DNA of 64,000 bases from Lewinellaceae bacterium (lineage in GTDB: Bacteria > Bacteroidota > Bacteroidia > Chitinophagales > Saprospiraceae), in the NCBI GenBank assembly GCA_020636315.1, contig JACJYA010000005.1, positions 186,001 to 250,000 of the forward strand. Reading direction: 5' to 3'. Below the pieces are notes generated by a model. It was not told the DNA's origin and did no database searches. It worked only from the letters and a program-made list of their open reading frames with translations. Positions within the stretch are counted from its first letter, which is position 1. Every line of letters begins with the position of its first letter. This document shows, in pieces, positions 46,542-53,976 of this stretch. The position numbers and the translations under genes were made by a program.

Positions 46542-47339
46542 ATGAACCTGGCCATCATTTTCAAGCTTCGCACACTGAATATCATGCTTTCCTTTTTGCT
46601 GTGCGGGCTTAGCCCGAACTCCCGCCCCCAAACCCTGCGCGTGCTTTTTATCGGCAACAGCTATACCTACTCCAACGATATGCCGGTTATCATCCAGGGC
46701 CTGGCGGCTTCCGGAGGTGATTCCCTGGATTTTGAGATGGAAGTGCCCGATGGGGCCAGCCTGGAAGAACACTATAAACGCGGTTCGGTGGCTATTGCCT
46801 TAAAAGAAGGGGATTGGGATTATATTGTCCTTCAGGAGCAGAGCCTGCGCCCGGCCATGCCCCTGAAGCAGGTAGAAAAGGAATTTTTCAGGTACGGGAC
46901 ATTGCTCGGCCAGCAGATTGGCCAATTGCATCCCGGGGCAAAAATAGCCCTTTTCGTCACGTGGGGCCGTTGGCGCCATACCGGCTCATTATGCCAGCTG
47001 ATGCCTTCTGCCTGTGGCTACTGGGGCTCCGATAGCCTGATCACCCTGCGTTACCGGATGCTGGCGGAGAGGATTGGCGCCCGTTTAGCCCCGGTTGGGC
47101 CTGCCTGGCGTTATGTACAGCAAAACCATCCCGAAATTGAACTCTTCAATCCGGATGCCATCCATCCGAACCTGGAGGGCTCGTACCTTGCAGCTTGTTG
47201 TTTTTATGCCATACTATTTGGTAAAGACCCCGCCAGGTTATCCTATAATTATGTCCTGGCGCCTGAGGTGGCAGCGCTGCTTAGGGAAGTTGCCTCTAAA
47301 GTGGCATTCCGGTGCCGGGATAACAGAGACGGACACTGA
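46542..47339 (+). CDS. SGNH/GDSL-type hydrolase-like secreted protein
   Basis: The 265-residue protein has a hydrophobic signal segment (IIFKLRTLNIMLSFLLCGLS). The catalytic domain starts with block I VLFIGNSYTYSNDMP (nucleophile Ser in GNS), continues with block III-like WDYIVLQEQSLRP and closes with block V NPDAIHPNLEGSYLAACCFY (Asp and His). It resembles Bacteroidota proteins annotated as SGNH/GDSL hydrolase or DUF4886. It may be an esterase that removes acetyl or acyl groups from carbohydrate or lipid. I chose the ATG after the TACCTTTG promoter box; the open frame continues much further upstream through the divergent gene, which is not credible. It is followed by the MarR region. Confidence 0.82.
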   Translation: MNLAIIFKLRTLNIMLSFLLCGLSPNSRPQTLRVLFIGNSYTYSNDMPVIIQGLAASGGDSLDFEMEVPDGASLEEHYKRGSVAIALKEGDWDYIVLQEQSLRPAMPLKQVEKEFFRYGTLLGQQIGQLHPGAKIALFVTWGRWRHTGSLCQLMPSACGYWGSDSLITLRYRMLAERIGARLAPVGPAWRYVQQNHPEIELFNPDAIHPNLEGSYLAACCFYAILFGKDPARLSYNYVLAPEVAALLREVASKVAFRCRDNRDGH

Positions 47340-47382
47340 AGTCTCTATTCAGTCATTGTAATAATTATTATCGTTATTAAAA

Positions 47383-47477
47383 TAATGATTATATTTGTAA
47401 TCATTACTTTAATAATGATTATAAAAGTAACGGCTCCGAAGCAAACCGTTATAAAAATGATCATTACTTTTATAACG
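47383..47477. promoter_or_regulatory. palindrome array upstream of the MarR gene (probable operators)
   Basis: Three alternating half-sites, TAATGATTA, TAATCATTA and TAATGATTA, lie exactly 15 bases apart (starts 47383, 47398 and 47413). A further large palindrome has arms CGTTATAAAA and TTTTATAACG around TGATCA. An exact -7 box TATATTTG lies between the first two half-sites. This is well placed for autorepression by the MarR product. Confidence 0.72.
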
Positions 47478-47503
47478 ATTCCAAAGAACAGGAAAGACAC
47501 CCT

Positions 47504-47938
47504 ATGGCTTCTTCACAACACCTTTTCCATCTCGTCACCCAGGTGCACCGGGCGCGTAAATTAGCCGTAACCCGACAAGCCGAAGTTTTGAAAAAGCACC
47601 AGCTCAGCCCGCTTGACTGGGACATTCTTTACAGCCTGAATGAAAACCCGGGGCAATCGCAGGCTGCCGTTGCCCGATCGATCGGCCGGGCGCCTTCCAA
47701 TGTTCGGTATCCCATTGAAGTCCTTTATCGAAGAGGCCTGATACAACGAGAACCCGATTCTGGTGACCGCCGGGCCAACCTGACCCTTCTGAGCCCAAAG
47801 GGAGAAAAACTGGTGGCAGGCCTGCTCCCTGTCTTTGAATCGGTTGACCGGGCGCTGTTGAAAGGCCTTTCCGGCCAGGAGCAGCAGGAACTGGAACGAT
47901 TGCTGGAAAACATCCTGCAGAATAAACCCAAAAAGTAA
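47504..47938 (+). CDS. MarR-family transcriptional regulator
   Basis: The 144-residue winged-helix dimeric repressor has helices QHLFHLVTQVHRARKLAVTRQ, a recognition region QAAVARSIGRAPSNVRYPIE and the wing REPDSGDRRANLTLLSPKGE, matching the DxRxxxLxLTxKG motif of the family. The C-terminal helix closes the dimerisation domain. It is followed 15 bases later by the M20 amidohydrolase, so both are probably one operon. The palindrome array directly upstream is the best candidate operator. The ligand is unknown; it could be an amino-acid conjugate or an aromatic acid linked to the amidohydrolase substrate. Confidence 0.9.
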   Translation: MASSQHLFHLVTQVHRARKLAVTRQAEVLKKHQLSPLDWDILYSLNENPGQSQAAVARSIGRAPSNVRYPIEVLYRRGLIQREPDSGDRRANLTLLSPKGEKLVAGLLPVFESVDRALLKGLSGQEQQELERLLENILQNKPKK

Positions 47939-47953
47939 AACCGGTTATAATTC

Positions 47954-49336
47954 ATGAAACTGACCAACACTTTTTGTATTCTCCTCCTCTTTTTTTCCGC
48001 CGCCGCCCAGGATGGCCCGGTTCGCCAGTTAAAGGAACAGGCCCGGGAGTCGGGCCGCTTCATAGATGAACTGGATGGCAAAACGGACGGGCTGCGCAGG
48101 CAGGCCGATGCCGATTATGCTTACCTTGAGAATCTTTATATTCACTACCATACCCATCCCGAATTGTCTTTCTACGAAAAGGAAACATCAAAACGCATGG
48201 CGGAAGAGCTGCGTAAGATTGGCTTTGACGTTACCGAAAAGGTTGGCGGAAACGGGGTTGTAGGTGTGCTGAAGAACGGTGAAGGCCCCACCATCCTGGT
48301 TAGGGCCGATATGGATGCCCTACCCATTGTGGAAGAAACCGGGAAACCCTATGCCAGCACTGTCACCACCCAGGATGAAGCCGGTAATACGGTGGGGGTA
48401 ATGCATGCCTGCGGCCACGATATACACATGACGGTGTGGGCAGGCGCCGCCCGCCGCCTGGCAGCAATGAAAGGGGAATGGAAAGGAACGCTCGTATTCA
48501 TTGGCCAGCCTGCAGAAGAGCGGTCCGGCGGGGCCAAAGCCATGCTCGCCGACGGGCTCTATGAACGCTTTCCGGTTCCTGATTATGCCATCGCGCTGCA
48601 TGACACCCCCGATCTTCCGGCGGGCATGGTGGGCTACTGCTCCGGATACAGCCTGGCCAATGTCGATATGATGGACATTACCGTATTCGGCAAGGGAGGG
48701 CATGGCGCCGCTCCGCAAACCACCCAAGACCCGGTATTGCTGGCTTCCCGCATGGTAGTGGCCCTGCAGAGTATCGTAAGCCGGGAAATATCACCCCTCG
48801 ACCCGGCGGTAGTCACAGTGGGCTCCATACACGGCGGCACCAAGGGCAACATCATTCCCGATGAGGTCAGGCTGGAGCTTACTATGCGCTCCTATTCCGA
48901 TGAAGTGCGGATGGCCCTCATTGAAAAGATCAAGCGGATCTGTAACGGTGTGGCCATGTCGGCCGGCCTTACGGAAGAAAAATATCCCGAATACAAATTG
49001 CGGGAGGAATATACTCCTTCCGTTTATAACGATCCTCAGCTAACGGAGCGGATCCGGCAGGTTTTTATCCAAACACTGGGGAGCGGCAATGTAAGGCAGA
49101 TGCCTCCGGGAATGGTCGGGGAAGACTTTGCCCGCTATGGGCGCACGGAGGAGCAGGTACCCATCCTCCTGTTTTGGCTGGGAGCTTCTGACCCCGAACT
49201 TTTCGAAGCCGCTCAACGCGGAGCGCTTAGCCTGCCTTCTCTGCACAGTTCCGGATTCGCCCCTATGCCTGAACCTACGATCAAAACAGGGGTGCTGGCA
49301 ATGACTTGCGCTGTGCTGGAGTTGCTGAGGCGATAA
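47954..49336 (+). CDS. secreted M20-family amidohydrolase (IAA-amino acid hydrolase / hippurate hydrolase-like)
   Basis: The 460-residue protein has a signal peptide ending near FSAAAQDG. It is a metal-dependent amidohydrolase that removes acyl groups from N-acyl amino acids or similar conjugates. Conserved metal ligands and catalytic positions are visible in MHACGHDIHMTVW (Cys-x-His-Asp-x-His), GQPAEERSGGAKAML (Glu-Glu), IALHDTPDLPAGMVGY, GKGGHGAAPQTTQDPVLLAS in the lid and PGMVGEDFARYG near the end. A long variant loop at the N-terminus (DELDGKTDGLRRQADADYAY) precedes the catalytic domain. It is the second gene of the MarR operon. The substrate is unknown. Confidence 0.9.
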   Translation: MKLTNTFCILLLFFSAAAQDGPVRQLKEQARESGRFIDELDGKTDGLRRQADADYAYLENLYIHYHTHPELSFYEKETSKRMAEELRKIGFDVTEKVGGNGVVGVLKNGEGPTILVRADMDALPIVEETGKPYASTVTTQDEAGNTVGVMHACGHDIHMTVWAGAARRLAAMKGEWKGTLVFIGQPAEERSGGAKAMLADGLYERFPVPDYAIALHDTPDLPAGMVGYCSGYSLANVDMMDITVFGKGGHGAAPQTTQDPVLLASRMVVALQSIVSREISPLDPAVVTVGSIHGGTKGNIIPDEVRLELTMRSYSDEVRMALIEKIKRICNGVAMSAGLTEEKYPEYKLREEYTPSVYNDPQLTERIRQVFIQTLGSGNVRQMPPGMVGEDFARYGRTEEQVPILLFWLGASDPELFEAAQRGALSLPSLHSSGFAPMPEPTIKTGVLAMTCAVLELLRR

Positions 49337-49419
49337 GAGCTTGTCCAAAATTCCATAATTGAGGGAAAGCGAGCAAATTTCATTCTGAACGAGGCGTTAA
49401 ATTGTGAATTCGTGTTTAC

Positions 49420-49586
49420 GTGAGGGCACTCCGGAAACTACAGGAAAGGAGTGAAGGTGCGAATGAATGAATAGAATCAATATTTAAATTGGTTTATTTT
49501 TCAGAATTAAATACATTTTATTTTTACTCATTTCTTCACCACCTCGCTCATTCAATCATTTTGATGAGTTTCCAGAGTGGACTCAC
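49420..49586. repeat. 167-bp inverted-repeat element between M20 and Gfo/Idh genes
   Basis: A 20-base end GTGAGGGCACTCCGGAAACT faces its inverted copy, AGTTTCCAGAGTGGACTCAC, with 17 of 20 positions matching. Inner GAATGAATGA and TCATTCAATCA stretches are also nested and symmetric. It overlaps the leader of the next gene. Confidence 0.55.
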
Positions 49587-49605
49587 AACTACACATTGAC
49601 AAACC

Positions 49606-50595
49606 ATGGCAAGAACCTACAACTGGGGCATCATCGGCCCCGGGCGGATCGCCCACAAATTTGCACAGGACCTCGACAAGTTGCCCAACGCCCGGCTGCA
49701 CGCTGTGGCCTCCCGGTCGGAAGAGCGGGCCAAGGCCTTCGCCCTGCAGTACGGCGCCCCCCACGCTTACGGGGCGTACGAAGAAATAACGCTCTGCCCG
49801 GATCTGGATGTGGTCTATATTGCTACCCCGCACCCCGGCCATCATGACAATACCATCATGTGCCTGAAGGCCGGCATACCCGTGCTTTGTGAAAAGCCGT
49901 TTGCCATGAACAGCCGCCAGGTACAGGAAATGGTGGACGCCGCCCATGCCGGTGATACTTTCCTCATGGAGGCGATCTGGACGCGTTTCACTCCTTCTAC
50001 TACCAAGGCGCTGGAACTCATCGGACACGGCATGATCGGGGATGTTCTTTCCGTGAAGGCCGATTTTGGTTTCCGCGCTCCCTTCGACCCCCGGGGCCGG
50101 CTTTTCGATAAGGCTTTGGGGGGGGGCTCACTGCTGGATATCGGTATCTACCCGGTTTTCCTGGCGTTGCTGGTAATGGGTAAACCGGCGGACATACAAG
50201 CCCTGGCTCACATCGGGCCTACCGGTGTGGACGAGGAGTTGGGCGTACTTTTCAAATACAATAACGGGCAGATGGCCCACCTTCATTCTTCCATTCGTTC
50301 CTATACCAAGACGGAGGCCTTTATTTACGGGGAGCGCGGTACCATTCATCTCCATACCCGCTGGCACGAACCCACCACGCTCAGCCTTATCCTGGAAGAC
50401 CGCCGCCCGCGGGACTATCGCTTCGACTACCATACCAATGGCTACTCCTACGAAGCTGAGGAAGTAATGCATTGCCTGGACCACGGCCTGAAGGAAAGCC
50501 CCCTGCTGCCGCTTAGCTTCAGCAAGGGGCTGATGGAGGTGCTGGATGCGATACGGGAGAAGGTTGGGCTTATATATGTCGAAGATGGCCGATAG
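49606..50595 (+). CDS. Gfo/Idh/MocA-family oxidoreductase
   Basis: The 329-residue cytoplasmic NAD(P)-dependent sugar or polyol dehydrogenase-like protein starts MARTYNWGIIGPGRIAHKFA with the Rossmann GxGxxA-like motif (here GPGRIA). The conserved EKPFAMN (catalytic Lys/Pro region) and the GGGSLLDIGIYPVF motif of the C-terminal domain are present. These enzymes typically oxidise or reduce cyclic sugars, inositol or dihydrodiols (dihydrodiol dehydrogenase-like). No sugar-catabolic operon adjoins it; the next gene encodes a GAF protein. Substrate cannot be predicted. Confidence 0.9.
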   Translation: MARTYNWGIIGPGRIAHKFAQDLDKLPNARLHAVASRSEERAKAFALQYGAPHAYGAYEEITLCPDLDVVYIATPHPGHHDNTIMCLKAGIPVLCEKPFAMNSRQVQEMVDAAHAGDTFLMEAIWTRFTPSTTKALELIGHGMIGDVLSVKADFGFRAPFDPRGRLFDKALGGGSLLDIGIYPVFLALLVMGKPADIQALAHIGPTGVDEELGVLFKYNNGQMAHLHSSIRSYTKTEAFIYGERGTIHLHTRWHEPTTLSLILEDRRPRDYRFDYHTNGYSYEAEEVMHCLDHGLKESPLLPLSFSKGLMEVLDAIREKVGLIYVEDGR

Positions 50596-50694
50596 GCTGG
50601 CCCGGCTGTAATAACCAATCGTCGAATACTGAATTACTTCTCGGCCTAAAGCATTCTGAATGTGTTAGGTGTAGTAAATAATTTCACTTCAACC

Positions 50695-53037
50695 ATGGCC
50701 AACTCACCGATGACCCGGCAGGAAAAATTCGTTCCACTCCGTTCTTTCTTTTCCGACATGCCTCATGTTGATGGCTTCCCTTATTCCACAAAGCTGAGCC
50801 TTGAGCCTTTGATGGATTTCCTTCAGAGAAAAGGACAGAGTGCTGAGCAACCGATGAAAGGGCTTTACCAGAAACTCTACCTGCCGGTCTCCGCCCTGCA
50901 GGCAAAGATCAAAGATGGGCAGCTTCCCGATTCCGTTGAAGAGGAAAGCGCCATTCAGACTTTGCTTTCATTGTATTTTCCCCTGGACCAGCAGGAAGAA
51001 GGCAAGGCGGTTGCCGGGCGGCCGTTCGATTCAGGGTTTTTGTTCGGTTCGCCGGCTATGAAGAAACTTTACGACAATGAAGGCCTGGAGCTTTTTTTTA
51101 CCGACATGGAAAGCAAGCTCACGCTTCAGGGAGCCATCATCAAAGCCGGAAGCCTCATCCTGAAAAAATGCTATGGTAAGGAGCTGGACGTCATCTTTCC
51201 GCAAGTCATCCGCCTTCGGGACCGGAAAACGAAACTGGAGCGATACTTTCGCCTCAATATCATCATGGATTTTGTGCGGATAAAAAACCTGAAACCCCTC
51301 CCTGAACTGAACAACCGGCATTTTAGTGAATTGCTCAACAACCTTTCTGATCAGAGCCTCTGGTTAGAGTACTTCCCTCCGGGCCACTTTGCCTTTGAAG
51401 GAATGTTCCTCGGCTACCTGACAGATGTGACTAAGGCAGAAGTGTGGGAAAACCTGCGGGAAGGTATGGCCGGTAAATCCCGCAAAACCGGAGAAGAGGC
51501 GGTTGCTTTCCTCGAACAGCAACTTCGCAACTACCTGCAGGAACCGGGCCTCAGGGTTGGGGCCATACCCCTGTGGTGGCATGCCTCCAATAAAGAAGTA
51601 ATGCAGTCAAGCCTGCTGAATGCGGCCGGAGGTGATATGAATGTACTTCCAACTGAAAAAGAAGATTCTCTTTATCACAGAGCATTTGAGGGAAAAAAGC
51701 CCCTTGTGGTGGAGAGCCTGAAGGAAGAGGCCAGAGATGAAATTGGGAACCTGTTGCTCGATTTGGGGTACAATAGCCTGATTCTGGCGCCATTTAACGA
51801 CGAATCGGGTGAAACAATCGGCATGTTGGAGATGGCGACGCCCCGCGCCAACCGCCTTAATGCCCTTACCCTGCTGGAACTGAAGGATATCCTGGCGCTC
51901 GTTTCCTTCAGCTTCAACCGGATGACCCGTGAATTGAAGGATACCTTACAACTGGCCATTCAGCAACGATATACGTCTATCCACCAGAGTGTATTCTGGA
52001 AATTCCGCAAAGCTGCCCAGCACCTGCTCATGTATGGCGAAGATGCCGACGAAAATATTGTCTTCAAAAATGTCTATCCTCTGTATGGGCAGGCCGACAT
52101 CGTCGGTTCATCCACTTTGCGCAGTGAGGCTATCCGGGCCGACCTCCGGGAAAACCTGTCCATGCTGGAGAAAGTATTGGAAAAATGCCTGGAACAAAGC
52201 CGTTTCCACCTGCTGGGCCACTACCTGCTCAAAGTGCAGGCCCTGAAGGCGAGGATTGAAGGAGAATTCTATTCCAGTGATGAAAATGCCGTGACAGACC
52301 TGCTCCTCTATGAGATCCATCCTTTTCTGCGTTATCTGGCGGATCAGGACGGCAGCCTCGGTGAGACTGTGCTATATCCCTATTTTGAAGCTATGGACGC
52401 CCAGCTTGGCATCCTCTACCGACAGCGGAAGGACTACGAAAAGAGCGTGGAAAAACTCAATATCCTGCTCGGCAATTTCATGGAAAAGGAACAGGCAAGG
52501 ATGCAAGCGCTGCTGCCCCACTATTTCGAGATCTACAAAACCGATGGCGTGGAATACAACATCTACCTCGGCCAATCCATCCTCGAAGAAGGGAAATTCC
52601 TCGATTACCATCTCAAGGATTTTCGCCTCTGGCAACTGGTGAGCCTTTGTGAGGCTACCCGCCTGGTGGAACGGGAGGCGCAGCACTTTCCCACTCCTCT
52701 GGCCACCGCCCAGCTCATCTTCGTTTACAACAGCCCCATCAGCATTCGCTTTCGCATGGATGACAAACGCTTTGATGTCGATGGCGCCTACAACGTGCGC
52801 TATGAGATCATTAAAAAACGGATCGACAAGGCCACCGTTAAAGGCACTAATGAAAGGCTGACCCAAAAAGGAAAGGTTGCTATCGTCTATCTTCATGAAA
52901 AAGACCACCAGGAATACCTGGACTACATCGGATACCTGATTGGAAAAGGCTACGTTGAACCCGAAATTGAGGAACTGGAACTCAACCGCCTGCAAGGAGC
53001 GGACGGGTTGAAGGCCTTGCGGGTGAAGGTGGTTTGA
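50695..53037 (+). CDS. large GAF-domain-containing cytoplasmic protein of unknown function
   Basis: The 780-residue protein has no signal peptide and no membrane segment. A putative GAF sensor region is seen around residues ~280-430 (LRVGAIPLWWHASNKEVMQ, LVVESLKEEARDEIGNLLL, SLILAPFNDESGETIGMLE, LLELKDILALVSFSFNRM). The remaining N- and C-terminal parts are helical and contain no kinase, cyclase or HTH motif that I recognise. Similar full-length GAF proteins are common in Saprospiria and other Bacteroidota as orphan genes. It may sense a small molecule and act through protein contacts. I chose the ATG giving MANSPMTRQEKF; an in-frame GTG adds 11 residues. It lies ~100 bases downstream of the oxidoreductase. 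Confidence 0.7.
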   Translation: MANSPMTRQEKFVPLRSFFSDMPHVDGFPYSTKLSLEPLMDFLQRKGQSAEQPMKGLYQKLYLPVSALQAKIKDGQLPDSVEEESAIQTLLSLYFPLDQQEEGKAVAGRPFDSGFLFGSPAMKKLYDNEGLELFFTDMESKLTLQGAIIKAGSLILKKCYGKELDVIFPQVIRLRDRKTKLERYFRLNIIMDFVRIKNLKPLPELNNRHFSELLNNLSDQSLWLEYFPPGHFAFEGMFLGYLTDVTKAEVWENLREGMAGKSRKTGEEAVAFLEQQLRNYLQEPGLRVGAIPLWWHASNKEVMQSSLLNAAGGDMNVLPTEKEDSLYHRAFEGKKPLVVESLKEEARDEIGNLLLDLGYNSLILAPFNDESGETIGMLEMATPRANRLNALTLLELKDILALVSFSFNRMTRELKDTLQLAIQQRYTSIHQSVFWKFRKAAQHLLMYGEDADENIVFKNVYPLYGQADIVGSSTLRSEAIRADLRENLSMLEKVLEKCLEQSRFHLLGHYLLKVQALKARIEGEFYSSDENAVTDLLLYEIHPFLRYLADQDGSLGETVLYPYFEAMDAQLGILYRQRKDYEKSVEKLNILLGNFMEKEQARMQALLPHYFEIYKTDGVEYNIYLGQSILEEGKFLDYHLKDFRLWQLVSLCEATRLVEREAQHFPTPLATAQLIFVYNSPISIRFRMDDKRFDVDGAYNVRYEIIKKRIDKATVKGTNERLTQKGKVAIVYLHEKDHQEYLDYIGYLIGKGYVEPEIEELELNRLQGADGLKALRVKVV

Positions 53038-53101
53038 GGGAAAGCAGCCTAGTGGTAACATGTGATTTTTGATGTGTGGCCGTCTCTGCGAGCCGGTTAA
53101 A

Positions 53102-53158
53102 ATTTTTGATTTAAGATTTACATCTTCCTGACTGCGCCAGGCTCCCCAAATCAAAAAT
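53102..53158. repeat. inverted repeat ATTTTTGATTT / AAATCAAAAAT
   Basis: A perfect 11-base stem lies about 65 bases after the GAF gene stop. More copies of ATCAAAAATC flank it (near 53064 reversed, and near 53174), and a related run occurs at 61865. It may act as a terminator or be a simple dispersed repeat. Confidence 0.5.
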
Positions 53159-53289
53159 CCTGATATCCCAGATCAAAAATCCTTACCCTTTCTTCTCCCC
53201 GTGTCCGGAATCCGGCAATTTTCTTTTCAGGTGGTGCATTTCTGCTCAAATCTGTTTAATTTAGAAGAGCAAGAAATAGTTCATGGCCT

Positions 53290-53886
53290 ATGAAGCAACT
53301 TTACGCTATTCTTTTTGCGATGCTCTTTGCTGCTTCCGGCCTGTGCAACGGACCGGCACGGGGATATATTGTTACAAAGAACGGGAAGCGGCTGACCGGA
53401 TACATCGGAGAGGTCTTTCACTCTCAATTCAGGAGTGTTGTCGTGTTTATTAATGACTTTGGTTCGACTTACAACATCGAGGCCGAGCGCATCCGGGGCT
53501 TTGTATTTTTCGATAATGAGGGTTATACTGCCTTCGAAAGCAAAAATTTCCGCGGCCGCTGGTATTTTCTGCGCATCCTGGAAAAAGGGGTGGCGCTCAA
53601 CCTTTACCAGTCGCCGGAAGAACAGTATAACATCCGGTTCGACAACGGGGTATTGCAGGCCAGCATCCACAACGTCACCGAATTCTGGATAGAATCAAGG
53701 GCGAGGAAACGGCCTGTTCGGCTCAACCGCCTGAATTTCCGGCGAAAGATGCGCAGGCTGTTCCGAAAAATAGATGCTCCGGACTACCGGGACAAAATTG
53801 GAGCAGAAGGCTATCATTTCCGGGACCTGGCCGACATCGTCCGCGAATACAACAGAGAGCAGTCTCTCAACAAGCGGGAAATATGA
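53290..53886 (+). CDS. small secreted protein of unknown function
   Basis: The 198-residue protein has a signal peptide (AASGLCNGPA). It has no recognised family. The visible part resembles small Bacteroidota periplasmic proteins that begin with a GYIVTKNGKRLTGYIGEVF strand pair, reminiscent of DUF4369- or DUF4138-like beta modules, then IEAERIRGFVFFDNEGYTAFESK and a basic, helical C-terminus (RRKMRRLFRKIDAP). The high Arg/Lys content at the end is unlike its neighbours. It lies alone between the GAF gene and the convergent GH92 gene. No function is proposed. Confidence 0.72.
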   Translation: MKQLYAILFAMLFAASGLCNGPARGYIVTKNGKRLTGYIGEVFHSQFRSVVVFINDFGSTYNIEAERIRGFVFFDNEGYTAFESKNFRGRWYFLRILEKGVALNLYQSPEEQYNIRFDNGVLQASIHNVTEFWIESRARKRPVRLNRLNFRRKMRRLFRKIDAPDYRDKIGAEGYHFRDLADIVREYNREQSLNKREI

Positions 53887-53976
53887 GTGGTATCCGGCAC
53901 AGTCCATCGGCTGCGCCAGTAGGCTGAGGCAGAGAGAAATAAAGGAAGGAGTATGGATAGTCCGATCCGACAATTC

